From Deltaproteobacteria bacterium (GTDB lineage Bacteria; Desulfobacterota; Desulfomonilia; UBA1062), in the NCBI GenBank assembly GCA_029552245.1, contig JAKPDW010000021.1, forward strand, positions 78,356-142,355: a stretch of 64,000 bases of DNA, given 5' to 3'. Of this stretch, positions 28,561 through 38,374 are shown piece after piece; the stretch's first letter is position 1, and every line of letters starts with the position of its first letter. The notes beneath the pieces were generated by a model. It was not told where the DNA came from. It made no database searches and saw nothing but the letters and a program-made list of their open reading frames with translations. The translations under genes were made by a program, and so were the position numbers.

Positions 28561-29172
28561 AGGCGCAAGCCCCCTGCCCCATCACGCCCCGGACAGCTCA
28601 CCCGCCTGGCCGCACCGCTCCCATACCCTTTCATGCCGGGCATCCAGGAAGAGGCGGCATGCCATGACTCAACCACCAGGACGCGTCGACCCGGAACGAA
28701 CCTGTCATACCGGGTTTCCAGGAAGGGTCATCCTCCCACGACCTCGACCCGGTCGGATGCCCGCGTTCGACAGGTGCCGCCTAACGGCCCTCAAGGGGCC
28801 GAACACGAGAAACCATAGACCTGATACAGCTCAAAGACCACGTGAATGCGGGACCACGACGAGGTGAACCGAGGCACTGCCCCTGGACGCGTCGCTCACC
28901 CGATGGGGACCGGGAAGGAAAGGGCCCTGTGGCGGAGAGGAAAAGGCGGGCCCGTGGGGAACCGGCCATCGACGTGCACGGCCGAGACGGGTATCGGGCG
29001 TCCCCTGCCTCCCTGCACGGTGCCGCGGGAAGAGACGCAGGTCCGGGCTTCAGGCCGTTTTGAGCGTGTCCACATCGTTGAAGTTGCGCTGGGGTCCGTG
29101 ATGGAAGAGACGCAGGCCAAGTTTCAGGCCGTTACGAGACCTACCGGGAACGCGCAAGGCCGCGGGGACGGC
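28561..29172. other. Intergenic region with REP-like repeat pair
   Basis: About 610 bp between convergent genes map and the sugar transferase. Two copies of a unit of the form TCATRCCGGGYWTCCAGGAA lie at 28631-28654 and 28705-28728, 74 bp apart. The phrase GAGACGCAGG..GGGCTTCAGGCCGTT (29034-29060) recurs in altered form at 29108-29132. No strong terminator and no convincing coding frame are seen. Confidence 0.6.
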
Positions 29173-30531
29173 TCACTGGGCGCCCCTGCCCTTGAGCGCG
29201 ATCTTGATCGTCTGGAAGATGATCACCAGATCCAGCCACAAGGACCTGTGCTTCATGTAGTAGAGCTCGTACTTGAGCTTCTCCTTGGCGTCATCGAAGG
29301 TGTCCCCGTAGGGGTAGTTGATCTGTGCCCAGCCGGTTATCCCGGGCTTCGCATGGAGCCTGAGGGCGTAGAAGGGGATCGCCTTCTCGAGCTGATCCAC
29401 GAAGAAGCGCCTCTCGGGCCTCGGCCCCACGAAGCTCATGTCGTTCTTGATCACGTTGATGAACTGCGGGAGTTCGTCGATCCTCAGCTTCCTGATGATC
29501 CTGCCCACGCGCGTTATCCGGGGGTCATGCTCGCTCGCCCACTTCGGGCCGTCCTTCTCCGCGTCCTTGTACATGGACCTGAACTTTATCACCTTGAAAT
29601 CCCTGCCGTCCTTCCCCACGCGGTTCTGGAAGTAGAAGACCGGGCCGGGCGAGTCCAGCCGGATGGCAAGGGCGGTCAGCAGCATGACCGGCGCGCACAA
29701 CACGAGCCCGACAACGGCGAAGACCAGGTCGAAGGCGCGCTTGACGATATCCTGGAGGCGTGAACTCTGGTATCCCTCGGTGAAGATGATCGAACTGGGG
29801 CGGATCTCCTCCACGAGGATCCTGCCGGTCACGCGCTCGTAGAAGGTGGGCGCGTCGACGACCTCGCACATGGACAACTTGATCTTGAGCAGGTCCTCAA
29901 CGGGGAGCGTCCCCCTCCACCCGTCAGGGGCGACGACGAGCATGTCGGGGTCGTGCCGCTCGACGATATCCCTGACCTCTTCGGCGGGCCCGAGCCTCTT
30001 GAGGGGCAGGTCCCAGTTGACCTTCCCGACGTACCCCTCGAAGAGGACAGGGTAGCCGGAAGAACGCATCTCCCTGAACAGGAACTTCGCGTTCTCGCCG
30101 TCGCCGAACAGGACGACCCTGATGCCTGCGTATCGGGAGCCCCGCACACGAGTGAGCGCGTATCGCACGGCCGAGGTCCCCACGATGGTGATCCCGATGG
30201 CCATGAAGAGCACGTCCCTCTCGATCCCGACAGAGGGTATGACGAAGAACAAAAACGCGAGGATGATGAGGCAGAGGCCCTCGGCCAGCAGGATCGAAGA
30301 CGCCAGTTCGGAGATCCTCTTGAAGAACCTCCAGTCGTAGAGGTCCTGGAAGTAGAAGATCAACACGGTCACGGCCGAGTAGACGCCGGCCTTGAGCCCC
30401 AGCAGCTCGTCGGGCAGGCACACCTCGGGCAGGAGGAACTGGAGGTACTTCGCGAGGTGGACCGCCCCCCATGAGACCACCACGTCGGACACCAGCAGGA
30501 TGATCTCCGGAAGAACCCTCTTTATCTTCAT
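29173..30531 (-). CDS. Polyprenyl glycosylphosphotransferase (EpsB/WcaJ type)
   Basis: Starts a surface polysaccharide repeat by moving a sugar-1-phosphate onto a polyprenyl phosphate. Of 452 residues, the N-terminal half has four or more membrane helices and a CoA-binding-like domain (GIRVVLFGDGENAKFLFREM). The C-terminal half is the catalytic domain: KRAFDLVFAVVGLVLCAPVMLLTALAIRLDSPGPVFYFQNRVGKDGRDF, KFRSMY, LRIDELPQFINVIKNDMSFVGPRPER and KPGITGWAQINYPYG. The variant resembles the PEP-CTERM-associated EpsB group, which fits the PrsT-like and PEP-CTERM genes nearby. The ATG at 30531 follows AGAAGGG. Confidence 0.9.
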   Translation of the reverse strand: MKIKRVLPEIILLVSDVVVSWGAVHLAKYLQFLLPEVCLPDELLGLKAGVYSAVTVLIFYFQDLYDWRFFKRISELASSILLAEGLCLIILAFLFFVIPSVGIERDVLFMAIGITIVGTSAVRYALTRVRGSRYAGIRVVLFGDGENAKFLFREMRSSGYPVLFEGYVGKVNWDLPLKRLGPAEEVRDIVERHDPDMLVVAPDGWRGTLPVEDLLKIKLSMCEVVDAPTFYERVTGRILVEEIRPSSIIFTEGYQSSRLQDIVKRAFDLVFAVVGLVLCAPVMLLTALAIRLDSPGPVFYFQNRVGKDGRDFKVIKFRSMYKDAEKDGPKWASEHDPRITRVGRIIRKLRIDELPQFINVIKNDMSFVGPRPERRFFVDQLEKAIPFYALRLHAKPGITGWAQINYPYGDTFDDAKEKLKYELYYMKHRSLWLDLVIIFQTIKIALKGRGAQ

Positions 30532-31333
30532 GCACCCTTCTCTCGCCTCGTCCCCATCCGTGCACGAACCTATGACCGGGACGGGCGCCTCGGCTCGAAA
30601 GCGGTCACCACGCAGGTCCCGACCCCGTCCACCATCCGTCTCGACCGGCACGAACCGGGGAGACGCCCGGCCGGGCTCCTTGTGTACGCCGCCCGTCGAA
30701 CAAGCTGACCATGAGCATATACCGTATCAATACCACACAGATACCGTGATCGGAAGGTCATGATCACAGAGGGTCTCTTGCGTGGTGGCCCCGGCGGGTT
30801 CCCGGCCTCGAAAGGCCGGCCGCGGAGGCCGGTGAGCCTTTCATGGGAAAGGGCCCGACCCAGCTCGGATCACTGACCCAAGCGGATGGGCCCCCTGAAA
30901 GGCATCGTTCCGTCAAGACCCTCAGCGGTGACATCGATCGTCCATCACGAAAGCCCCTTCCAGAGAGACACCCTCACGGGGCGTGCCCACGTTACGAGAG
31001 AAAACCCCGTCTCTTTGCCGGTGGGCATCGCGGACACACCGAGACCATGCAAGATACGGTCGTGCATCGCCGCCGCCGAGTCTTACGGATCGATACCCCT
31101 TACCGGGGAGCCGCCCTGCGGCGGCACACGAGGATACGCCGTGAGAAGCCGTGGCCGCCTCCCAGGTCTCCTCAGGCGATCGCCCGACGAGGCGGTGTCC
31201 GGGGAGGGAGGCCGACACCGTGATCTCGTATGCACGAGGGGAAGAGTCGGACTGGGGTACAGGACTCAGCCGGAGAGGTGAACGTGTGTGATAGGCTCTC
31301 TCCGTGCGCTGACCGTGTCAGGCCCGAGAACCC
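30532..31333. other. Intergenic region with dyads upstream of the sugar transferase
   Basis: About 800 bp. A relatively AT-rich part at 30710-30775 holds the inverted repeat GTGATC/GATCAC (30746-30751 and 30762-30767) and GTATCAATAC (30724-30733), which could be control sites for the minus-strand sugar transferase about 190 bp away. The GC-rich dyad CCGGCCTCGAAAGGCCGG (30802-30819) is also present. No coding frame is convincing. Confidence 0.5.
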
Positions 31334-32026
31334 TTACTCGTCCCTCCCCCCGAGGAAACCGGCCCTGATGAGGAAATACAGAAGCTGCACGATTGCGGCG
31401 GCCGCGGCGGCGACATAGGTGAGCGCCGCTCCATTGAGCACCTTCCTCGCACCCTCCATCTCGGCCGCGGAGAGGATCCCCGATGCAGGCAGGGCCTCGA
31501 GCGCTCGGGACGAGGCGTTGAACTCCACGGGCAGGGTCACGACCTGGAACAGAACGGCCAGGCTGAAGAACACGATACCCGCCGCTATCAGCGACTTGGC
31601 CATCAACAAAAACCCTATGATGATGAGCGGCCACGCGAGGTTCGACCCGAGGGTGGAGATGGGGACGAGGGCGCTCCTGAGTCTGAGCGCGGCATACCCA
31701 CGGGCGTGCTGGATCGCGTGACCGGCCTCGTGGGCCGCCACCCCGACGCTCGCCAGGGAGTCTCCCGAGTAGACCTGTTCTGAGAGCCTGAGGACCCTGG
31801 ATCGCGGGTCGTAGTGGTCCGACAGGAAGCCGTGCGCCCGTTCTATGGCGACCCCGCGTACACCGGCGGCATCCAGGATGATCCTCGCCGCCTGTGCGCC
31901 TGTTACGCCACGCGAGGTGGGCACCCGGGAAAAACGGGTGAACGAAGACTTCACCTTGACCTGTGCGTACAGGCTCAAGGCGAGTGTGGGTATGATCATG
32001 ACGATGTAGAGGGGATCGAGAAACAT
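31334..32026 (-). CDS. YugP-like zinc membrane metallopeptidase
   Basis: A 230-residue membrane protein of the neutral zinc metallopeptidase type 2 family (Bacillus YugP). After an N-terminal helix (LYIVMIIPTLALSLYAQV), the protease site HEAGH spans residues 99-103, followed by AIQHARGYA. Three hydrophobic helices come after it (NLAWPLIIIGFLLMAKSLI, AGIVFFSLAVLFQVVTL, VAAAAAAIVQLLYFLI). The substrate is unknown. It stands alone between long spacers and next to surface-assembly genes. Confidence 0.9.
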   Translation of the reverse strand: MFLDPLYIVMIIPTLALSLYAQVKVKSSFTRFSRVPTSRGVTGAQAARIILDAAGVRGVAIERAHGFLSDHYDPRSRVLRLSEQVYSGDSLASVGVAAHEAGHAIQHARGYAALRLRSALVPISTLGSNLAWPLIIIGFLLMAKSLIAAGIVFFSLAVLFQVVTLPVEFNASSRALEALPASGILSAAEMEGARKVLNGAALTYVAAAAAAIVQLLYFLIRAGFLGGRDE

Positions 32027-32261
32027 CGGGTCTTCTCCTCGAACGCTTTTTAAGTTCCTTTAGTATCGAGACCCCGGATTGTCAACGGATACCGGTCGTC
32101 TCACCCCCCGGCCCGAGGCGCGGCCGCCGGGCCTCCCGGCACTGATGCCCGCTGCTCTTCACGCCCCGCAGGACGCGGATGCGCGGCTTCATACCCCATT
32201 GGAACTTTTATCGAGGCCTTGCCTGTGGTATCGTTTCGGGCATCTTGAAGGGGGAGGCCTT

Positions 32262-34553
32262 ATGAAGAGACACCTGCTGGCAATACTCGTCGTGGTCGTT
32301 GCGACGATGGTCGTGCCTGGATGCAGCAAGAGCCCCGAAGAGAAGAGAAACGCATACCTCGAAAGCGCAAGGTCCTACGAGAACGAAGGGAAACTGGCGG
32401 AAGCGGCCATCCAGTACCAGAACGCCCTCCAGATAGCCCCAGACGACGCCGCCACCCTCGTGAGCCTGGGAGAGGTGCAGCTCAAGCTCAACCGTCCCCA
32501 GGAGGCATACGCGTCGTTTGCGAAGGCTGCTAAGACCGATCCCAAGAACGTCAAGTCCAGGGAATACATGGCGTCGATGCTCCTGTTGTCCAAGAGGTAC
32601 GATCTGGCTCAGAAGGAGGCCGAGGCCATCATCGCCATAGACCCCAAGCACACGCTCGCACGAGAGATAAGGGCACAGGCGTTGTTCATGAGCGGCAACC
32701 GGGACGAGGGCGTCCGGACGATGGAAGAGCTCTTGAAGACCGAGAAACCGACCGAGGAGATGTACCTCAACACCATCCAGATGTACATGGCGGTCGGGAG
32801 GACGGACGACGCGCTCACGCTCGTGGACAGGGGGGCGGCGCTGTTCCCCTCCTCCACGAAGCTCAGGTTCATGGCGAGCGACATCCACTCGATGAGGAAG
32901 GACGCGGCCAAGGCCAGAAGATGGGCCGAGGAGGCCTACCGGGTATCCAACGGGAGCGTTTCGGCGGGGGTGGCGCTCGCCATGTTCTATGCGAGAAACA
33001 ACATGGACGAGCTCTACAAGAACCAGCTCAAGGAGCTCATGGCGAGGCACCCCAAGAACCCCGAGCCGTACCTGCTCGAGGCCACCGTGTACCACACGAA
33101 GGGCGACCTGGACGGCGCCCTCGCCTCGGCCCGCAAGGCACGGTCCATCGAGGACACCGCCCAGGTGAGGGTCCTCATCTCCCAGCTGCTCCTCGAGAAG
33201 AAGCAACCCGGCGAGGCGAAGGCGATCCTCAAGGAGTCGATCCAGAAGGACGGCCAGGACTTCATGGCCAGGATCATGCTCGCCCAGATCCTCCTGGATG
33301 AAAAGAACCCGACGGAGGCACTCGAGGTCCTCGATGAGCCGATCAAGAAGATCCCGACGAGCCCGGACCTCGCAGCGACGGCATCGCAGGCCTACCTGCT
33401 CAAAGGAGACGTCCAGAAGGCGCGCCAGCTCGTCGAGAAAGCCCTGGCAGCGTCACCACAGAACGTGGCCCTCACGAGGATGATGGCGAAGATCCTCTAC
33501 GTGCAGGGGGATTCCAAGGCCGCGCTCGACCAGACCCGCACCCTCGTGGGAAAGCAGGTGAAGACACCCGACATCCTCTACATAGGCGCCTTGTCGGCCC
33601 TGCGCGAGGGCCGTCTCGATGAGGCGAAGTCCTACGTGGACGAGCTGGACAAGCATGCACCGGAGACCTGGCCGACCTTGCACGCGCATATCCTCTGGCA
33701 CCTCCAGAGGAAGGAGGCGAAGGCGGCCTTCCCCTATGCCGAGCGGGCCGTGGAGAAGGAACCGGGCAACGAAGAGGCGCTCGCCCTGTACGCATCCCTG
33801 GCCCCGAAGACCATAGGCCTTGCAAAGACCGTGGAAAAGGTACGATCCCTCTGCTCGAAAAAAGAGACGTCGACATGCCACATGGTGCTCGCCCTCCTGG
33901 TGGAGCAGGCGGGCAACAAGGACGAGGCCCTTGCCGAGATCAAGAAGGCGATCGCGCTCGACCCCGGCCGCACCTCCTCCTACCATGCGCTCGCACAGTA
34001 CTATACCCGCAACAACATGACCCGGAAGGCCATCGACGAGTACGAGGCCATCCTCAACAAGAACCCCAACGACCTCGCGGCTGCGTCCATGATCGCCCTG
34101 CTCCAGCAGGACGCAGGCGATCTGGAGGCTGCGAAAAAGGCGTACAGGTACGTGCTCGATCGCGACCCGAAGCATGGGTTCGCCGCCAACAACCTGGCGT
34201 GGATCCTGGCCCAGAAGGGCTCGAAAAAGGATCTCGACGAGGCGCTGAGGCTCGCCCAGATCGCGAAGGACAGGTACCCGGACGACCCGAGGGTGGCCGA
34301 CACCCTCGGGTTCGTGTACCTCGGCAAGGGCATGGCCGAGGCGGCCCTCGGTCAGTTCCAGATGGCGCTGGACAAGATGCCGGAGGAGCCCACGCTCCTG
34401 TACCACAAGGCCCAGGCCCTTGCCGGGATGGGCCGGACGGCCGATGCCGTGAGCTCGCTCAAGAAGGCCCTGTCGAGCGCGAAGCCCTTCCCGGAGAAGA
34501 GAGAGGCGCAGGAACTCCTGGCAAGACTCTCTCAAAAGGCAGGGACCAAGTGA
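32262..34553 (+). CDS. PrsT-like TPR lipoprotein
   Basis: A 763-residue lipoprotein almost wholly built of TPR repeats. The signal peptide MKRHLLAILVVVVATMVVPG ends at lipobox Cys21. TPRs then run to the C-terminus (for example LAEAAIQYQNALQIAPDDAATL, PQEAYASFAKAAKTDPKNVKS, GDLEAAKKAYRYVLDRDPKHGFA). Length, lipid anchor and repeat pattern match the PrsT family of TPR proteins found with exosortase/PEP-CTERM systems. These probably scaffold polysaccharide or protein assembly in the periplasm. The ATG at 32262 follows AAGGGGGAGG. A longer upstream frame would bury the signal peptide. No exosortase gene is in the window. Confidence 0.85.
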   Translation: MKRHLLAILVVVVATMVVPGCSKSPEEKRNAYLESARSYENEGKLAEAAIQYQNALQIAPDDAATLVSLGEVQLKLNRPQEAYASFAKAAKTDPKNVKSREYMASMLLLSKRYDLAQKEAEAIIAIDPKHTLAREIRAQALFMSGNRDEGVRTMEELLKTEKPTEEMYLNTIQMYMAVGRTDDALTLVDRGAALFPSSTKLRFMASDIHSMRKDAAKARRWAEEAYRVSNGSVSAGVALAMFYARNNMDELYKNQLKELMARHPKNPEPYLLEATVYHTKGDLDGALASARKARSIEDTAQVRVLISQLLLEKKQPGEAKAILKESIQKDGQDFMARIMLAQILLDEKNPTEALEVLDEPIKKIPTSPDLAATASQAYLLKGDVQKARQLVEKALAASPQNVALTRMMAKILYVQGDSKAALDQTRTLVGKQVKTPDILYIGALSALREGRLDEAKSYVDELDKHAPETWPTLHAHILWHLQRKEAKAAFPYAERAVEKEPGNEEALALYASLAPKTIGLAKTVEKVRSLCSKKETSTCHMVLALLVEQAGNKDEALAEIKKAIALDPGRTSSYHALAQYYTRNNMTRKAIDEYEAILNKNPNDLAAASMIALLQQDAGDLEAAKKAYRYVLDRDPKHGFAANNLAWILAQKGSKKDLDEALRLAQIAKDRYPDDPRVADTLGFVYLGKGMAEAALGQFQMALDKMPEEPTLLYHKAQALAGMGRTADAVSSLKKALSSAKPFPEKREAQELLARLSQKAGTK

Positions 34554-34607
34554 ACCCATCGAGCGGCCGGGGAGAACCCTGAGCTGCACAGGGGCCGGCG
34601 CACTGCA

Positions 34608-35315
34608 TCATCCTGATTGCACCTGCTGGCCGAGGATGGCCATCGCCGCGACAGCCGCCGTGACGGAGCGGAGCGTGGTGTCACCCATGCCCGCAGCCCT
34701 GAACCCCGCCCGCTTGAGCGTCTCCATCTCGTCGTCGGTCAGCCCTCCCTCGGGCCCGATCACGATACCCCCCTCACGGCCGAGGGCGGGGGCGAGAGGG
34801 TCATGGGCGCCCCCCACCGCCACGAACCTCCATTCCCAGTCCCTCGACACCTGTTCGGCAAAGTCTTTCAGCCCTTGCGGGTCGTGCAGGACCGGCACGC
34901 TCCTCCTGCCACACTGCTTCACCGCCTCGAGCGCGATTAAACGCCACCGCTCTTTCCTGGCATGGGTCACGGACCTGACCTGGGACCTCTTGGAAACCAG
35001 GGGATGGACGTGCGAGACACCGAGCTCCACGACCGAGCGGAGCGCCCACTCCCACTCCCTGAGGTCGAACAGGCACAAGGCGAGGTGGATCACCTTGTGG
35101 GTTCGGTCGTGGAGGGTGACCTCTTCGATGAGCTCGAGGGTCGCCTCTGTGGGGCCGAGGCCTGTTATCCTCGCCAGGTACCCCTGTTCACCGACCCTCA
35201 CGTCGAGCTCGTCGCCCACCCTCTTCCGGAGGGCCTTCCTCAGGTGGGCGACCGAGGGGGTGTCGTCGATGACGGCGCCGGGAAACCTGGTTATCCTGCA
35301 GAAGAACCTCGGCAT
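34608..35315 (-). CDS. rsmE: 16S rRNA (uracil1498-N3)-methyltransferase
   Basis: Methylates U1498 of 16S rRNA. The 235-residue protein has an N-terminal PUA-like domain (MPRFFCRITRFPGAVIDD..HLRKALRKRVGDELDV). A SPOUT domain follows, with LCLFDLREWEWALRSVVELGVSHVHPL, KRSQVR, RWRLIALEAVKQCGRRSVP, the SAM-binding knot VIGPEGGLTDDEM and TTLRSVTAAVAAMAILG. The ATG at 35315 is preferred to a TTG two codons earlier. It converges with the PrsT-like gene, 54 bp apart, and its start lies 35 bp downstream of the GH57 gene. Confidence 0.95.
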   Translation of the reverse strand: MPRFFCRITRFPGAVIDDTPSVAHLRKALRKRVGDELDVRVGEQGYLARITGLGPTEATLELIEEVTLHDRTHKVIHLALCLFDLREWEWALRSVVELGVSHVHPLVSKRSQVRSVTHARKERWRLIALEAVKQCGRRSVPVLHDPQGLKDFAEQVSRDWEWRFVAVGGAHDPLAPALGREGGIVIGPEGGLTDDEMETLKRAGFRAAGMGDTTLRSVTAAVAAMAILGQQVQSG

Positions 35316-35350
35316 GGACAATCAACCGTGCATCATCCGGTGCTATCCCA

Positions 35351-37402
35351 TTAGAGGGAGCGGATGGTGAGGGACACATCCGGGACCTTGCCTGAACACT
35401 GCTGCATGAAGTAGATGCTGTGCCCCTGGAAGGTCTTCTCGAATCCCTCCTCGCTCTGCGAGACGCACTCGATGGGCACCACGCAGCACACCCAGTAATC
35501 GGGCGAGGAAACCACGACCTCCAAGCCCTTCACGGTGTCCCTCAGGGTCACCAGGCGGGACCTGTACACGCCCCTGTCGTCCTCCATCTCGCGGCCGTCC
35601 ACCATGGGTCTCTCGCCGCTCAGGGTGAAGATGTTCCACTCGATGGCCAGCCACGAATCGTGGTCTTGCGGGTACACCTCGTGCGAGAGCGTGACGCAGC
35701 CGGCAGGGTCGTACCCGTAGGTCTTCCTGATCGAGAAGCCATCCCCTTCCATGCCGAAGGACACGACCAGGGACCCGTCTTTCTCGTCGATCCCGATGAG
35801 CTCGAAGGGGGCCTGGGCGCTCAAGGAGTTCTCTATCCGGTTCTCGTTGAGGATCTTCTCCACCGATGCGGGGGTCTTGAGGTAGTGGGTCACGAAGCAG
35901 TCTTTCCGGTAGGTATCGTAGACGAGGAGCTTGCGGATCTCGTCGCTCGCGGCCCTTCGCATGTCATGGATCGACAGGGGCTGCCCGGGGTCCACACGGG
36001 GAGCCTCGGGCATCTCCAGGACTTCCTTGTGGTAGATCTCGGGGGTGCGCATGAGCACGTTCGAGATGTTGTACGCCCTCGGCTTGTACTCCAGGGCGAA
36101 CACGGAGGCGTTCGACCCCGGGGATATGAAACAGTTGAGGTTCCTTCCCCATACGAGGACCTCTTCCCTCCCATCCATGTCGTGGTCCGAGCGTTCCACC
36201 GACCACCGTGAAGAGGAGAATCTCTTCTCGTCGACGAGGGACTCCGCCGCAAGGAGGTTCTCGTACACCGCGTGCCTCAAGGCGCCCACGTAGATGCCGC
36301 CGAAGAGCCCGTGCCAGTAGGCGCAGTTGCACTGGCCCATGAAGAGCCTCCTTTTCGCCTCGGTTGGACCCACGTGGTGGTCTACGAGTTCGCTCACCCT
36401 GAGCATCTTCTTGTGCATGAGGTTGGAGGCCCGGTACTTGGACAGGAAGTTGTCCCACATCCCACCCCTAAGAAAGGCCCGTTTGCGTTCCCAGTCGTGC
36501 TGGGCCTTGGCCTGCTTCACGAGTTCCTCGTAGTACCTTCCCTGGGGTGCGAGGAGGCTCCACTCCATCATCTCCTGGTAGGTCGCCGTGGGCAGGTAGA
36601 CGAGCCCCCTCGGCCTCGTCCTGGCGATCGCCTCCGACAGGGGGACGAGCTCTATCTTGTCTTTCACCCCGAGCATCGCGTCGAAGAACCTCCTGAGCCA
36701 GCCCTGCTCCATCACCCACATGCGGGTTCCGGGCCACATGCCGAACTTCTCGCCGTCGTCTCCGTAGGTGAGGACTTCCACTCCCCGCGAGCGGAGCCTG
36801 AGGAGATACTCGATCGTCTCGTGGGGCTCCTTGAACGGGATCAGGTACCGAAGGCGCATGTCGATGGGGAACACCTTGAGGGCATACCCCTCGCGCTCGG
36901 TCATGAAGTAGCCGTGTACATCCTCGGGGCACAGGCCTGCAGAGAGGAAGTGGCTGTCGTCGAGCAGCGTGTACTCCACGAGCGATCCCGCCCTGATCTT
37001 CTTCGGCAGGCTCGGGTCCCATATGCGCTCCGTGCACCACATGCCCGTGGGTCTCACGCCGAACCGGTCCACAAGGTAGCGCGAGGTGTACTCGATCTGC
37101 GAGACTGCGTCGCGTTCAGGGATCACCGAGAGGATGGGCTCGTAGAACCCCCCACCCATGAGTTCCACCTGAGACCTCGCCACGAGTTCCGAGAGGATCT
37201 CGAAGAACTCGGGGGAACTCTTCTCGAACCACTCGAAGAGCGGGCCGGTGTAGTGGAGGGTCATCCTGATGTCGGGGTATTCCCTGAGAATTCTCAAGAA
37301 GGGGATATAGCAGTCGTTCGTTCCCTGTTCGAAGACCGAGTCGTAGTTTCCCACGGGCTGGTGCGAGTGCACGCAGAAGGCCAGGAGAATCTTTGGTCGC
37401 AT
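35351..37402 (-). CDS. GH57 4-alpha-glucanotransferase/alpha-amylase-type enzyme
   Basis: A 683-residue glycoside hydrolase family 57 enzyme acting on glycogen or starch-like glucan. The catalytic barrel has HSHQP at 12-16, the nucleophile Glu125 (MWCTERIWDP) and the acid/base Asp in TYGDDGEKFG (215 or 216). These align with Glu123 and Asp214 of the Thermococcus litoralis glucanotransferase. The second half matches the two C-terminal beta domains of that enzyme (CNCAYWHGLFGGIYVGALRHAVYENLLAAE and the region to the end). Transferase is more likely than pure hydrolase given the full domain set. With pfk it suggests internal glucan turnover. Confidence 0.92.
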   Translation of the reverse strand: MRPKILLAFCVHSHQPVGNYDSVFEQGTNDCYIPFLRILREYPDIRMTLHYTGPLFEWFEKSSPEFFEILSELVARSQVELMGGGFYEPILSVIPERDAVSQIEYTSRYLVDRFGVRPTGMWCTERIWDPSLPKKIRAGSLVEYTLLDDSHFLSAGLCPEDVHGYFMTEREGYALKVFPIDMRLRYLIPFKEPHETIEYLLRLRSRGVEVLTYGDDGEKFGMWPGTRMWVMEQGWLRRFFDAMLGVKDKIELVPLSEAIARTRPRGLVYLPTATYQEMMEWSLLAPQGRYYEELVKQAKAQHDWERKRAFLRGGMWDNFLSKYRASNLMHKKMLRVSELVDHHVGPTEAKRRLFMGQCNCAYWHGLFGGIYVGALRHAVYENLLAAESLVDEKRFSSSRWSVERSDHDMDGREEVLVWGRNLNCFISPGSNASVFALEYKPRAYNISNVLMRTPEIYHKEVLEMPEAPRVDPGQPLSIHDMRRAASDEIRKLLVYDTYRKDCFVTHYLKTPASVEKILNENRIENSLSAQAPFELIGIDEKDGSLVVSFGMEGDGFSIRKTYGYDPAGCVTLSHEVYPQDHDSWLAIEWNIFTLSGERPMVDGREMEDDRGVYRSRLVTLRDTVKGLEVVVSSPDYWVCCVVPIECVSQSEEGFEKTFQGHSIYFMQQCSGKVPDVSLTIRSL

Positions 37403-37827
37403 ACGGGATCACCTCCACCCGGATCTCTATCTATCGGACACAGGCGGCTTCTCCTCGGCATGGGGCCTGTTCATGCAGCACGTGAAAGATCACAGGCGGA
37501 GCCTTTCCCTGGGTCTTGCCCCATCCCTCGACGTTTTTTCGATCCATGCCGTCCGGTAAGGACATGGCCCCTGTGCACTCTCCTTATACGGAAACGGGCA
37601 CCGGAGGGGAAGAGGAACTTGGCAGGGTTTTGCCGCCGTGGAAGCAAACCATACGGTCGAACACCCCCTTGGGTGAGGAAATCGGCCGGGTGCAGCCTTC
37701 TCGAGGGGGGTGACCGTGGGGCTCCATGGACATGCAAGAGAGAAAGGGGGAGCAGGCAGGCTTATCGGGCGGAAGGACACGGGGCGACAGTCTCAGGCCC
37801 TGCCTGGCAACACGCTCTCCCGCTTGC

Positions 37828-38041
37828 GGTCTTTCCCTCCCCATAAGGGAAGACCTGGCGATGCTGTTGAGGATGGTCGCCGACGAATCGTTCTTCCCAT
37901 CCCCCTTTGGGAGGATCCAATCGGCGCACCCACGCACCATGCCTTCGTGAGGTCTTCCCATACCCGTAAGGAATGATCTGCCGGATCGTCGTGATGACAC
38001 GGCGTACGACGGCGGCCTTCCCATCCCCGGAAGGGAGGATC
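37828..38041. repeat. Four degenerate palindromic units, 61-63 bp period (CRISPR-like or REP-like)
   Basis: Units of about 28-29 bp start near 37828, 37890, 37951 and 38014. Each reads roughly GGTCTTCCCAT, then CCCC, a short centre and AAGGGAGGATC, with TTCCC and GGGA arms. The TTCCC anchors lie at 37833, 37894, 37955 and 38018, giving periods of 61, 61 and 63. The intervening 32-35 bp differ. Unit length, period and the TTCCC...GGGA.GATC shape resemble type I-E CRISPR repeats, but identity between units is only about 70-80 percent and no cas gene is in the window. A decayed array or a REP cluster would both fit. Confidence 0.5.
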
Positions 38042-38374
38042 ACGCCGAGCGTCATGCCGGATCCACGGTCCTGGCAGAACCGAGATCACGGTGTTCATTG
38101 GGTCTCAGAGTCGTCGCTGCACGGGCTGTTCAGGCCTTTACCCCAAGCACGAGACGACCCGCCTGCTTCACCCCAGACAACGCCATGCTCGATACACACA
38201 CCGTGACATCAAGACCACGAGTCTTGCCCGGGTCTCCCTCCCTGGAGGAGAGGGCCATTGGGCAAACAAATCTCCAATAGTGGTAGTATATTTCCATATT
38301 ATAGCATTTAAGAGATGTGCCTTTGGTAATGCTCTGATTATCCGTCGTGTTTCCCTCTCCTCAAGGAAAATGGC

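Noticed and set aside
32195..32250. Sigma-54 promoter before the PrsT-like gene
   Set aside because: TTGGAAC and a later GC pair exist, but the GG-GC spacing is not 10 bp.
37828..38041. Calling this a CRISPR array outright
   Set aside because: Repeats are too divergent, only four units are seen and no cas gene is in the window, so it is reported as a repeat with CRISPR-like geometry.
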